This document shows positions 1 through 6,992 of a DNA stretch of 7,315 nucleotides, piece after piece. Each line of letters starts with the position of its first letter. Within the stretch, counting starts at the first letter, position 1. The notes beneath the pieces were generated by a model. It worked only from the letters and a program-made list of their open reading frames with translations. It did not search any database and was not told the origin of the DNA. The translations under genes and the position numbers were made by a program. Source of the DNA: Natronohydrobacter sp. (GTDB taxonomy: Bacteria > Pseudomonadota > Alphaproteobacteria > Rhodobacterales > Rhodobacteraceae); contig SKGU01000025.1 in assembly GCA_007117255.1 (NCBI GenBank), positions 1 to 7,315 of the forward strand, given 5' to 3'.

Positions 1-60
1 AAGATGGCTTGTGGAACCGCGCGAGTGCTGGCAGTTTGCCCCAAAGCCCCGGAGTTGCAA

Positions 61-69
61 AGAGGTGAG
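61..69 (+). promoter_or_regulatory. Ribosome binding site of the 2-hydroxyacid dehydrogenase
   Basis: The purine-rich AGAGGTGAG ends 8 bases before the ATG at 78. It is the best Shine-Dalgarno match seen near that start and supports ATG 78. No promoter can be assigned in the 60 bases upstream, so the promoter, or a preceding operon gene, probably lies before the window. Confidence 0.7.
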
Positions 70-77
70 ACACAATC

Positions 78-1064
78 ATGCCCAATAAACGTCTGAGTGT
101 TGTCGTCACGCGACGCCTGCCTGATGTGGTCGAAACCCGGATGAAAGAGCTTTTCGATGTCACCTTGCGTGATACCGATACTGCGATGACCCGCGAAGAG
201 CTCGCCGATGCCATGCGCCGCGCGGATGTGCTGGTGCCCACAATCACCGACGATATCGACACAAGCCTGCTGGGACAGGCTGGCGACCGACTCAAGCTGA
301 TCGCAAACTATGGCGCAGGGGTCGATCATATCGACGTTCACACAGCCCGCCAGCGCGGGATTCTGGTGTCAAACACCCCCGGTGTGGTGACGGATGACAC
401 GGCCGACATGACCATGGCGCTGATGCTGGCTGTCACCCGCCAGATCCCGCAAGGATTGGCCGAGATGCAGGCGGATCGCTGGCGCGGCTGGTCGCCGATG
501 GCGCATCTGGGCACACGCATCGGGGGCAAGCGGCTGGGCATTTTGGGCATGGGAAGAATCGGCCAGGCCGTAGCCCGGCGCGCAGCGGCCTTCGGGATGC
601 AGGTGCATTACCACAACCGCCAGCGCCTGCGCCCGGAAGTGGAAGACGCGCTGGAAGCCACCTATTGGGAAAGCCTCGATCAGATGATCGCGCGTATGGA
701 TGTGATTTCGGTCAACTGCCCGCACACGCCCTCGACCTTTCATCTGCTCAACGCGCGGCGGTTGAAGCTGCTGAAGCCCAATGCGGTGATCATCAACACC
801 TCGCGCGGCGAAGTGATTGACGAGAACGCGCTGACACGCGGGCTGCGCGCGGGCGAAATCGCGGGCGCGGGCCTTGATGTCTACGAGCGCGGCCATGATA
901 TCAACCCGCGCCTGCGCGAATTGCCCAATGTGGTGCTGTTGCCGCATATGGGCTCTGCGACGCTGGAAGGCCGGGTCGAGATGGGCGAGAAAGTGATCGT
1001 CAATATCAAGACCTTCGCCGATGGCCACCGCCCCCCGGATCAGGTTGTGCCCTCGATGCTGTAA
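78..1064 (+). CDS. D-isomer-specific 2-hydroxyacid dehydrogenase (glyoxylate/hydroxypyruvate reductase or D-glycerate dehydrogenase type)
   Basis: This 328-residue protein should be a cytosolic NAD(P)H-dependent enzyme reducing a small 2-oxoacid such as glyoxylate or hydroxypyruvate to the D-2-hydroxyacid. Its length is normal for the family. The N-terminal substrate domain holds the ANYGAGVDHID signature (about 76-86). The Rossmann dinucleotide motif GMGRIG is at 157-162, and HNR at 179-181 ends the second strand, where Arg often favours NADPH. The TSRGEVID segment (241-248) carries catalytic Arg243, and LPHMGSAT (288-295) carries catalytic His290. The usual catalytic Glu of the DVxExEP motif is absent: the segment reads DVYERGHD (267-274), with Gly at 272. 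A strong ribosome binding site precedes the start. The gene converges on the Stealth gene, with 10 bases between stop codons. Family assignment is firm; substrate is not. Confidence 0.9.
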   Translation: MPNKRLSVVVTRRLPDVVETRMKELFDVTLRDTDTAMTREELADAMRRADVLVPTITDDIDTSLLGQAGDRLKLIANYGAGVDHIDVHTARQRGILVSNTPGVVTDDTADMTMALMLAVTRQIPQGLAEMQADRWRGWSPMAHLGTRIGGKRLGILGMGRIGQAVARRAAAFGMQVHYHNRQRLRPEVEDALEATYWESLDQMIARMDVISVNCPHTPSTFHLLNARRLKLLKPNAVIINTSRGEVIDENALTRGLRAGEIAGAGLDVYERGHDINPRLRELPNVVLLPHMGSATLEGRVEMGEKVIVNIKTFADGHRPPDQVVPSML

Positions 1065-1074
1065 GGGCGCAGGC

Positions 1075-2034
1075 CTACGCACCGATCGCGCGTTGAATCC
1101 ATGCCCGCGTTTCTGGAAGCGCTGCTTCCAGTTGCGGCAGGTCATTCACGCATAGAAATTTGCTGCCCCCCGTGGTGGCCCGGTGCAGCGAGGCGCGGAT
1201 GTCCTGCGGCTGGTGCTCCGTGCCTGCGCCGGAACGCATGTGGAAATAATCCTTGGTGGCGACACTGGCTGAACATCCGGCCCGGATCGCCGCATGATTG
1301 TGCAGCGCCATCGGCTGAAACTGCGCCAGATCACGAAACGGGTGCGCGATGCTGGCCATGAAGACCTCGCGATGGCGCGCGAACAGATCCGCCATGACCG
1401 CACGACGCATCGGGTGGACAACATGCGCGCTGGCCCACATATGCGCCGGGTCGAACCCTGCCAGACGGGCAGCATTGATCTGGACGTAATGATTGAAAAA
1501 CACCGGATCACGTTGCTTTAGCGGGTCAGTGACCAGCGCGGCATAGTCCACCCATTTGCCCCGCAACACTGGCTTCCCGTTGCGAAACACGTCATCTGGC
1601 AAAAGCGGCGCAGTCAGAAACACATCATCGTTGAAATAAACGAATGCATCGGCAAGCTCTGGAATACGCCAGAGCATTGCCTCGATCGACAGCGAATTGA
1701 AGGTGGGCAAAACATGCTCAAACCCTGCAAAGATGACCCTATGATCAACGATACTCAGCCGGTCGCGTATCAAGGCAGGAACGGCTGACAGATCGGGGGT
1801 CTGCGCATCTGTCACCAGCCAGATACGGCGCAGCCACGGGGCATGTGTCGCAAGCCCTGTCAGACAAAAGGTCAACTCATCACTGCTGGCCCAACGATGT
1901 GGATTGACACCATTTGGATGCAAATCAGATGCCGCCTGCGCATGCCGGGCACGGCGTTTGGCAAGATGCGTGGGGTCTGCCCCATCGACCCATGTGATAA
2001 CAGCATCAATGGCAGAATCCGGTTCAAGCATCAT
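1075..2034 (-). CDS. Stealth-family protein (putative sugar-phosphate transferase)
   Basis: Stealth proteins are nucleotide-dependent hexose-1-phosphate transferases of cell-surface polysaccharides, including capsule polymerases of pathogens. All four conserved regions can be recognised, numbered from ATG 2034 (319 aa): CR1 IDAVITWVDG at 9-18; CR2 from SSDELTFCL at 50, through APWLRRIWLVTDAQTP (65-80), to VYFNDDVFL at 132-140 with its paired Asp; CR3 around HVVHPMRRAV (204-213); and CR4 GSKFLCVND (290-298). No signal peptide or membrane segment is evident. I prefer ATG 2034 because CR1 normally lies near the N-terminus and GAAGA sits 7 bases upstream. ATG 2088 and GTG 2100 are in frame but lack a visible ribosome binding site, and the extra residues look like an unrelated tail. 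No other capsule or glycan gene is in view, so acceptor and sugar are unknown. Family call is firm; activity is inferred. Confidence 0.88.
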   Translation of the reverse strand: MMLEPDSAIDAVITWVDGADPTHLAKRRARHAQAASDLHPNGVNPHRWASSDELTFCLTGLATHAPWLRRIWLVTDAQTPDLSAVPALIRDRLSIVDHRVIFAGFEHVLPTFNSLSIEAMLWRIPELADAFVYFNDDVFLTAPLLPDDVFRNGKPVLRGKWVDYAALVTDPLKQRDPVFFNHYVQINAARLAGFDPAHMWASAHVVHPMRRAVMADLFARHREVFMASIAHPFRDLAQFQPMALHNHAAIRAGCSASVATKDYFHMRSGAGTEHQPQDIRASLHRATTGGSKFLCVNDLPQLEAALPETRAWIQRAIGA

Positions 2035-2192
2035 TGGCAAATCTTCAGTCTTCCAAATACCGGCACCATGCGCCGCACCCAGCACCATGCGCGCCGTCAC
2101 GAAGGCGACATAATGCAGCGACGCGCCTTGAACAGGGCAATAGGGGCTGTTTTCACATAGAACCGCGCGTATTCTTCAAGGACGTGCAGGCG
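2035..2192 (-). pseudogene. Possible decayed C-terminal coding remnant between P450 and Stealth
   Basis: No intact gene lies here, but the - strand reads like protein in two successive frames. From 2192 the first frame gives AERLHVLEEYARFY, then VKTAPIALFK, and stops at 2099-2097. The Stealth frame just after it gives GASLHYVAFVTARMV, then LGAAHGAGIWKTEDLP, and runs straight into the Stealth ATG at 2034. Restoring one G to the GG at 2126-2127 would join the two without a stop. This fits the tail of a lost gene whose stop was also lost, or an N-terminal extension of the Stealth protein broken by a frameshift or sequencing error. The family is not recognised. The first frame stays open upstream only to about 2276, where it overlaps the P450 end, so no gene body remains. 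Inference from reading frames only. Confidence 0.3.
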
Positions 2193-2193
2193 C

Positions 2194-3594
2194 TCAGCCT
2201 GCGGCACCCTGCCCCGATACGTTGCCCAAATTGCGCCGCCGCAAATCCAGCCAGATACCGTCGCGCGCGCGCACGGTCATATGCGCCATGGGCACTGGTA
2301 CGCGGCCATCAATGGCGCGAAACTCCCAGTCAGCGAGAAGACGCGCAAGGATCAGCACAGCTTCGGCCATGGCAAATCCTGCCCCGGTACAAACGCGCGG
2401 GCCGCTGGAGAAGGGCAGGAAAGCGTCGCGCGCGCAGCTTTTATTGGCGGCCTCCTGCCAGCGTTCGGGGCGGAAATCATGTGGCGCGTCCCAGATCGCT
2501 TCGTGCCGCCCCATATGCCACAGCGACACCACCACCTGCGCGCCCTTGCGCAACTTGCGGGCACGAAACTCTTCTGACTGGGTGGTTTCGCGCACCAGCA
2601 TGGGCACGGGCGGGTACAGCCGCAACGCCTCGCGGAATGTATCGCGGATCAGGGGGAATTGCTTCAGGATCGAGAAATCCGGGGCTGCACCCGCATCAAC
2701 ATTGAGGCGCAACGCCTGCGCCTCCAAGGCCAGCCGCGCCTGCCAGTCAGGGTGTGTGGCCAGCAGATAGAGCGTCCATGCCAGTGCAGATGCGCTGGTT
2801 TCATGCCCCGCCAGAAAGAAAATCGCCACCTGATCGACCATTTCATCGCGACTGAAGGTCTGGCCGGTTTCAGGATCGCGCGTGGTCAGGATTTTCGTCG
2901 CCAGATCATCGGGCGCGCAGCCCTCTGCGATCTCGCGCATCCGCTGGTCAACCAGTTGCGTGATCAACTGACGGATATGGGCAGCCGTGTCGCGCGTCGC
3001 ACGCGGAAAATAGCGCGGCATCCAGCGCGGAAACGGGATCAGCGCTGCCAGATTCAGGATCGGGGCGCTGCGTTGATGGGCACGAAAGGTCTTGTAGACC
3101 TCGGATGCTGTAGCGTCCTCAATCGGCAGCGAAAACAGCGTGCGGAAGATCACATCGGCGGCGGCGTGGCTCATCACCTCTTCGATCTCGACGGCTCCGC
3201 CTTCCAGCCGGGCAGCACAGGCTTGCGTGGCGTCCCACATCGCGGGGAATGTTTCGCGCAGCCGCCCCCCCTCAAAGGCCGGGTCGATCATTCGGCGCTG
3301 ACGCTCCCAGACCGGGCCATTGGTCACAAACACCGAATTGCCCAACAGCAGCCGCAACCCTTCGCGCACGCGCTCGGATTTCGGGAAATCGCGGGGTCGA
3401 CCGGACAGCACCAACCGCACCAGATCTGGCGTGTTTACCATGACTGACTGCAAGAAAGGCAGTTTCACTTCTGCCATCTTCGCCCGATAAAGCCGCGCGG
3501 GCTGCGTAGACAGAATATCGCGCCGGAACATCGCCAGATGGCGCCAGAGGGCCACCCGGTCAGGGCGGTGATCGGGCATTGGTGGGCGCGTCAT
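2194..3594 (-). CDS. Cytochrome P450 monooxygenase
   Basis: A haem-thiolate monooxygenase of 466 residues from ATG 3594, presumably hydroxylating a lipophilic substrate with electrons from a redox partner encoded elsewhere. Helix C WERQR is at 96-100. The oxygen-binding I-helix motif AGHETS is at 262-267. The K-helix ExxR is EALR at 322-325, followed by LYPPVP. PERW is at 376-379. The haem loop FSSGPRVCTG is at 395-404, with Cys402 as axial ligand. Every hallmark is intact, so the enzyme should be active. It lacks an N-terminal membrane anchor and any fused reductase or ferredoxin, so it is a soluble stand-alone P450. The start is chosen because its ATG overlaps the TGA of the upstream hydrolase gene (ATGA, 3594-3591), implying translational coupling; the frame stays open to 3636 but that extension has no support. 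The CYP family and substrate cannot be named. Confidence 0.93.
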   Translation of the reverse strand: MTRPPMPDHRPDRVALWRHLAMFRRDILSTQPARLYRAKMAEVKLPFLQSVMVNTPDLVRLVLSGRPRDFPKSERVREGLRLLLGNSVFVTNGPVWERQRRMIDPAFEGGRLRETFPAMWDATQACAARLEGGAVEIEEVMSHAAADVIFRTLFSLPIEDATASEVYKTFRAHQRSAPILNLAALIPFPRWMPRYFPRATRDTAAHIRQLITQLVDQRMREIAEGCAPDDLATKILTTRDPETGQTFSRDEMVDQVAIFFLAGHETSASALAWTLYLLATHPDWQARLALEAQALRLNVDAGAAPDFSILKQFPLIRDTFREALRLYPPVPMLVRETTQSEEFRARKLRKGAQVVVSLWHMGRHEAIWDAPHDFRPERWQEAANKSCARDAFLPFSSGPRVCTGAGFAMAEAVLILARLLADWEFRAIDGRVPVPMAHMTVRARDGIWLDLRRRNLGNVSGQGAAG

Positions 3595-4832
3595 GGCAAG
3601 CGTTGGTCCTGTGGCAGGTAGCAGGCATGGCTGCATGACGCCGAGGATTTGCGCCCCTTGAAGCGTTCCGCCAGCGAGAGCGGCCCTGCGGTGATCAGAA
3701 AATAATCATAATCGCGCGGGCGATCAAAGGCGCAGAGATACTGAAAATGCAGCCGGAAATAGCGGCGTTTATATTTGCGGTAGGTTTCCGGCGACAGGCT
3801 TTCGCTGAAGGCGGCAGAAATCACGACGGGCCAGCGCTTGCCCCCTGCCGGCGCGGCCCCGGAAGACGAAACCGGATCACAAAGCGCATAGGAGCAGCCA
3901 TCGCCGGGGGCCGTGACATCAAGCCAGAAGAGGTCCTCGCGCGTCGACAGATAGCGCAAATCCGCGCGCAAATCCTGCGCTTGCGGCAGGTAGCTCTGCA
4001 TCGGAACAGCATGGCCCAGCGACAGGAAGGCCAGCTTGCCCTTGGGCACATCGCCCCCCCGAATGACACGCGCCAACACCGACACGGCCAGATGCACGCC
4101 AGAGGAATGCCCCACCACCAACACCTCATCCAGCGAAGGGTCTTTCAGCGCCGCCCTGATATGGTCCGCAAATTCATCCAGCCGCGCTTCCAGTTCGGGC
4201 GGGTTGCGGCCCTTGTGTTTGGCCGTGAAAGCAAAATCCAGAAGCAGGTAATGCACGAAAAACCGCCCATCGATCTTGCGAAAAAGATGCAGGATTGGCC
4301 AAAGCACGCCAAGGCCCAGCAGATAGGCCAAGCCGGACGGCAACGCGAAAGCCAGCCCCCAACCCAGCAACACCGCTGCCAAAAGCGCCACAAGAAGCTG
4401 CCCCAACAGCATGACCACCGGATACATTGCCGCAATCCCTGGGCCCGCACGCAAGCGAAACAGCCGGAACAGAACCCCGGTCGACAGATACACCCAAGCC
4501 GTTTTGACCAGCAGAAGATAGGTTGCAGCGATACCTGCCTGCATCGATTCTTTCACGATATCGGACCATTCAAGAATGCTCATGTCCGCCTCGGTGCGCA
4601 GGCCATTCACCTCAGAGGTCACGATCCAGCCATACGGCCCCGCACTCTTTCTTGGGCGTTGCTGGATGCGATACCCTGAAATCTTCGCCTGATCGGCAGA
4701 TTCGCAGCGATACAACTCGCGATATCGGCGCGGTGGAAATGGATCATAGCCGGGAATATAGAAGACATGCCGCTTGCGCACGCCTTGCGGCGCGGGGGAT
4801 TGCGACTGTTGTGCAACTTTCTCGGCTTTCAT
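3591..4832 (-). CDS. Membrane-associated alpha/beta-hydrolase-like protein
   Basis: A 413-residue protein with a serine hydrolase signature and a membrane insertion, probably an esterase or lipase-like enzyme at the inner membrane. Near the N-terminus, RHVFYIPGYDPFPPRRYREL (21-40) resembles the strand and oxyanion loop that open an alpha/beta-hydrolase fold. Hydrophobic helices follow at about 101-122 (weaker, contains Lys), 136-164 and 166-184. The nucleophile elbow VVGHSSG is at 239-245, with Ser243 as candidate nucleophile. Candidate partners are Asp305 or Asp311 (WLDVTAPGDG) and His362 (RLHFQYL). The Cys-containing tail SASCSHACYLP is unusual. ATG 4832 is chosen because AGCAGG (4846-4841) lies 8 bases upstream; ATG 4862 and the open frame to 5018 have weaker support. 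The stop overlaps the P450 start. The hydrolase call is good; substrate and membrane topology are inference. Confidence 0.72.
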   Translation of the reverse strand: MKAEKVAQQSQSPAPQGVRKRHVFYIPGYDPFPPRRYRELYRCESADQAKISGYRIQQRPRKSAGPYGWIVTSEVNGLRTEADMSILEWSDIVKESMQAGIAATYLLLVKTAWVYLSTGVLFRLFRLRAGPGIAAMYPVVMLLGQLLVALLAAVLLGWGLAFALPSGLAYLLGLGVLWPILHLFRKIDGRFFVHYLLLDFAFTAKHKGRNPPELEARLDEFADHIRAALKDPSLDEVLVVGHSSGVHLAVSVLARVIRGGDVPKGKLAFLSLGHAVPMQSYLPQAQDLRADLRYLSTREDLFWLDVTAPGDGCSYALCDPVSSSGAAPAGGKRWPVVISAAFSESLSPETYRKYKRRYFRLHFQYLCAFDRPRDYDYFLITAGPLSLAERFKGRKSSASCSHACYLPQDQRLP

Positions 4833-5169
4833 CCGGCACGCCTGCTCGTTTTGTCCGAGCATAACGCGAAAATCGGGCAAGAATAAGCCTTGCCAGAACA
4901 CTGGTGCGATGGGGTGGTTTTGCAGGGTTACAGGTGACCAGTGGTGTCGGCAGGACGGGTATGGCCGCCGTGAAACGATGCGTTGCAGATCCTCAGCCCC
5001 GTGATATCGGCACCGCATCTGGCGTGTATCGCGTCAATCAGGGGACTTTTGACAAGGTGCATCACGTTCGTCTGGCGCATCGCGCCAACAAGGCAGTCGC
5101 CATCATCATGATCGCACGCTGGTTTGGCTTCGTCGCGCAATCTGATGTGATGTCAGGCGCGCGCCCCGC
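4833..5169. other. Gene-free stretch between hisG and the hydrolase-P450 cassette
   Basis: About 340 bases with no convincing gene on either strand; short open frames here encode nothing recognisable. It must contain the end of the his transcript and probably the promoter of the hydrolase-P450 cassette. A weak - strand match is TTGTCA (5058-5053) followed about 19 bases on by GATACA, which is not good enough to call. Visible structures are a small TGGCGC/GCGCCA hairpin at 5073-5087, the palindrome GGCGCGCGCC at 5156-5165, and a GGCAAG/CTTGCC inverted repeat with a 7-base loop at 4876-4894, in what would be the leader of the hydrolase mRNA. Confidence 0.5.
5073..5087 (-). repeat. Short perfect inverted repeat, possible hairpin
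   Basis: TGGCGC and GCGCCA flank a 3-base loop. On the - strand this lies about 85 bases past the hisG stop. No run of T follows, so it is not a classical intrinsic terminator. It could be an RNA 3'-end structure, part of an operator, or chance in GC-rich DNA. Confidence 0.3.
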
Positions 5170-5904
5170 CTATCGACGGTCAGATAGTGGCATCTGACCG
5201 AGCCTCTCCGGGGGCAGCGCCAATCCCAACTTTTCGGCAAGTCCCGTCAGGGCCGGGGCCTGTGTCCAATCCGCCGCGCGCGCGGCAAACAACGTCGCCT
5301 GCGAGCAGTGAACCGGCGGGTCGCGCAGAATTTTCAGATGGTTCGCGCGCAGGGTTTCCCCGGTCGAAGTGATATCGGCAATCGCCTCGGCGGTCAGGTT
5401 CTTGACCGTGCCTTCGGTCGCGCCCTGACTGTCAACAAGCTGATAATCCGCCACGCCATGTGAACGCAGATAGTCGCGCACAAGCCGGTGATACTTGGTC
5501 GCAATCCGCAGCCGGAACCCGTGGCGCGCCCGAAACGCCGCCGCCACTGCGTCCAGATCGTCCAGGTTTTCCACATCAACCCAGGCTTTCGGGACAGCCA
5601 CGATCAGGTCAGCATGCCCAAAACCCATCGGCGCCAGTTCCACCACCTGCGCCGCCCAGTCGGCCAGGTCCTCGCGCACCAGATCGGACCCGGTCACGCC
5701 CAGATGAATACGCCCGGCGGCCAGTTCGCGCGGGATTTCTGACGCTGACAACAGCACCAGTTCAACACCGTCCACGCCGTCCACTGCGCCCGCATATTCG
5801 CGCGCCTCGCCCGTGCGCGTCAGCGCAATCCCGCGCGCGGCGAACCATTCAAAGGTCTTTTCCATCAGCCGCCCCTTGGACGGCACACCGAGTTTCAGGC
5901 TCAT
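5170..5904 (-). CDS. hisG: ATP phosphoribosyltransferase catalytic subunit, short form
   Basis: HisG condenses ATP with PRPP to phosphoribosyl-ATP, the committed and feedback-regulated first step of histidine synthesis, in the cytoplasm. The 244-residue length matches the short form, which lacks the C-terminal regulatory domain and depends on HisZ. Visible signatures are the N-terminal LGVPSKGRLMEKT (5-17), GRIHLGVTGSDLVRE (64-78), RIATKYHRLVRDYL (133-146), and the PRPP-binding region around DITSTGETLRANHLKIL (177-193). A ribosome binding site GGAGGG (5916-5911) lies 6 bases before ATG 5904, which overlaps the hisZ TGA as ATGA. The last dozen or so residues (PPERLGQMPLSDRR) seem to extend past the usual end of short HisG and are encoded largely by a perfect stem-loop. 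Function is secure. Confidence 0.97.
   Translation of the reverse strand: MSLKLGVPSKGRLMEKTFEWFAARGIALTRTGEAREYAGAVDGVDGVELVLLSASEIPRELAAGRIHLGVTGSDLVREDLADWAAQVVELAPMGFGHADLIVAVPKAWVDVENLDDLDAVAAAFRARHGFRLRIATKYHRLVRDYLRSHGVADYQLVDSQGATEGTVKNLTAEAIADITSTGETLRANHLKILRDPPVHCSQATLFAARAADWTQAPALTGLAEKLGLALPPERLGQMPLSDRR
5177..5200 (-). terminator. Perfect 9-bp stem-loop in the hisG tail, candidate his operon 3'-end structure
   Basis: CGGTCAGAT and ATCTGACCG form a perfect 9-bp stem around a 6-base loop, read on the - strand with loop GCCACT. It lies wholly within the last codons of hisG, ending just before the final Arg codon and TAG. No U-tract follows; the next bases are GC-rich, including the palindrome GGCGCGCGCC. 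It may protect the mRNA 3' end or act in termination without a U-tract. The structure is certain from sequence; the function is not. Confidence 0.4.
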
Positions 5905-6992
5905 AGCGCGCCCTCCAGTTCGGCCAATATCTCTGGCCGGATCACCCCGCCCACAGCCGGGATCGCCCGTCCCTGCCCCAGAACAGAGGTCAGCGCATCA
6001 TAGCGCCCGCCCGTCGCCACGGGCGGCAGATCGTCGCGCACGCTGACAAAGCCAAAGACGAACCCATCGTAATATTCCATCGTCGTGCGCCCGAAACTGG
6101 CCTCGAATGGCAGATTGCCGCTGTCGATGCCCGCTGCATCCAGCGCTTCAAGCCGTGCTTCAAGCCTGTCCAGCGCCGGGGCCAAGGCCGGCGCCAGCGC
6201 CGCCCAGCCCTGCGCGCGCATCGTGCCCAGCGCCGCGCGTGCGGGCGCGTGCAGCGACAATAGCCGCTCCAGCGCCTGCACCTGTTCGCGCGGGATGGGC
6301 GGCGTTTCGGCATCGCGCAACAGCGTGGCGATGCGGGCACCGATTTCATCGGCGCTGCGCAGCCCCACCATCTGCCCGGCCTCTGCAATCAGGGCCTCGG
6401 CGCGCGCCACACGCAGGTTTGACACCAGTTCCGCACGCGCCTCGGCCAGTTGCCCTTGCCCGCCCATACGTTCCAGTAGTGCGCGGAAGCGTCTGGGGTG
6501 CCAGATGTGACGCATCAAGGCGGATTTGCGCTCTGTGCTGGTTTCCAACCCCGCCACAGCCGCTTTCAGAATGCCGATATCGCCCGTGACCGGGCGCAAA
6601 TCCTTGCCATCCAGAATGCGCGAAAACAGCGCAAAGACTTCGGCATCCGCGCGCGCAGGGTCGTCGCGGGCAAAGACCTCATATCCGACTTGCAGATATT
6701 CCCGCGCCCGCCGCCCGTCCTGTTTGCGAAAAACAGGGCCTGCATAGCAGTAGCGCGCAGGTTCTGCGCCACCTTTCATATGCGCCTGCACCACGGGCAC
6801 GGTGAAATCCGGGCGCAGCATCATTTCGCCAAGCGCCGGATCATGGGTCACATAGGCTCGCGCGCGGATATCCTCGCCGTAAAGGTCAAGCAGGGTTTCC
6901 GCCGGTTGCAGGATATCCGCCGCCACGCGCTGCGCGCCCGCGTCCTGCATCTGCGCCAACAGCTCTGCGGCGATGGCTTCGGCCTGTATCAT
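5901..6992 (-). CDS. hisZ: ATP phosphoribosyltransferase regulatory subunit HisZ
   Basis: HisZ is a catalytically dead paralogue of histidyl-tRNA synthetase that assembles with short HisG, activates it and carries histidine feedback control. The 363-residue product has the class II synthetase-like core: LRPDFTVPVV at 59-68, the motif-2-like region ARYCYAGPVFRKQDG (79-93) followed by REYLQVGYEVF (97-107), and a C-terminal ATGGRYDALTSVLG (326-339) then GGVIRPEIL. It lacks the anticodon-binding domain of true HisS, as expected for HisZ. ATG 6992 is chosen because it overlaps the hisS TGA (ATGA, 6992-6989) and places the protein at the normal family start; the frame is open to 7073 but that region is within hisS. 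The pairing with hisG immediately downstream supports HisZ over a second HisS. Confidence 0.95.
   Translation of the reverse strand: MIQAEAIAAELLAQMQDAGAQRVAADILQPAETLLDLYGEDIRARAYVTHDPALGEMMLRPDFTVPVVQAHMKGGAEPARYCYAGPVFRKQDGRRAREYLQVGYEVFARDDPARADAEVFALFSRILDGKDLRPVTGDIGILKAAVAGLETSTERKSALMRHIWHPRRFRALLERMGGQGQLAEARAELVSNLRVARAEALIAEAGQMVGLRSADEIGARIATLLRDAETPPIPREQVQALERLLSLHAPARAALGTMRAQGWAALAPALAPALDRLEARLEALDAAGIDSGNLPFEASFGRTTMEYYDGFVFGFVSVRDDLPPVATGGRYDALTSVLGQGRAIPAVGGVIRPEILAELEGAL

Noticed and set aside
3..68. A short open + strand frame ending in TGA at 66-68, reading DGLWNRASAGSLPQSPGVAKR in two pieces, as if the tail of an upstream gene
   Set aside because: Only 21 codons are visible, no family is recognised, and another frame is also open here. 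An operon-like position is suggestive but not enough for a gene call.
1067..1080. Imperfect palindrome around AGGCCT between the convergent stops, as a shared terminator
   Set aside because: The centre has no room for a loop and no T-run lies on either side.
369..1145. Long - strand open frame antisense to the dehydrogenase
   Set aside because: It is a shadow of the + strand gene, whose family motifs are unmistakable; its own translation is rich in His, Arg and Gln and matches nothing known.
2659..3447. Long + strand open frame opposite the P450
   Set aside because: Antisense shadow of a gene with all P450 signatures; composition is typical of reverse reading of GC-rich coding DNA.
3747..4679. 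310-codon + strand open frame opposite the hydrolase
   Set aside because: The - strand frame has the GHSSG elbow, membrane helices and coupling to the P450. The + frame is Arg/Gln/His-rich with no motif.
5049..5054. Perfect TTGACA -35 box on the + strand
   Set aside because: No -10 element at 16-19 bases, and no + strand gene downstream. The same bases read TTGTCA on the - strand, which is equally unsupported.
4904..5197. 97-codon + strand open frame in the gap before hisG
   Set aside because: No ribosome binding site, no recognisable domain, and it runs into the end of hisG on the other strand. It could be real only if conserved in relatives.
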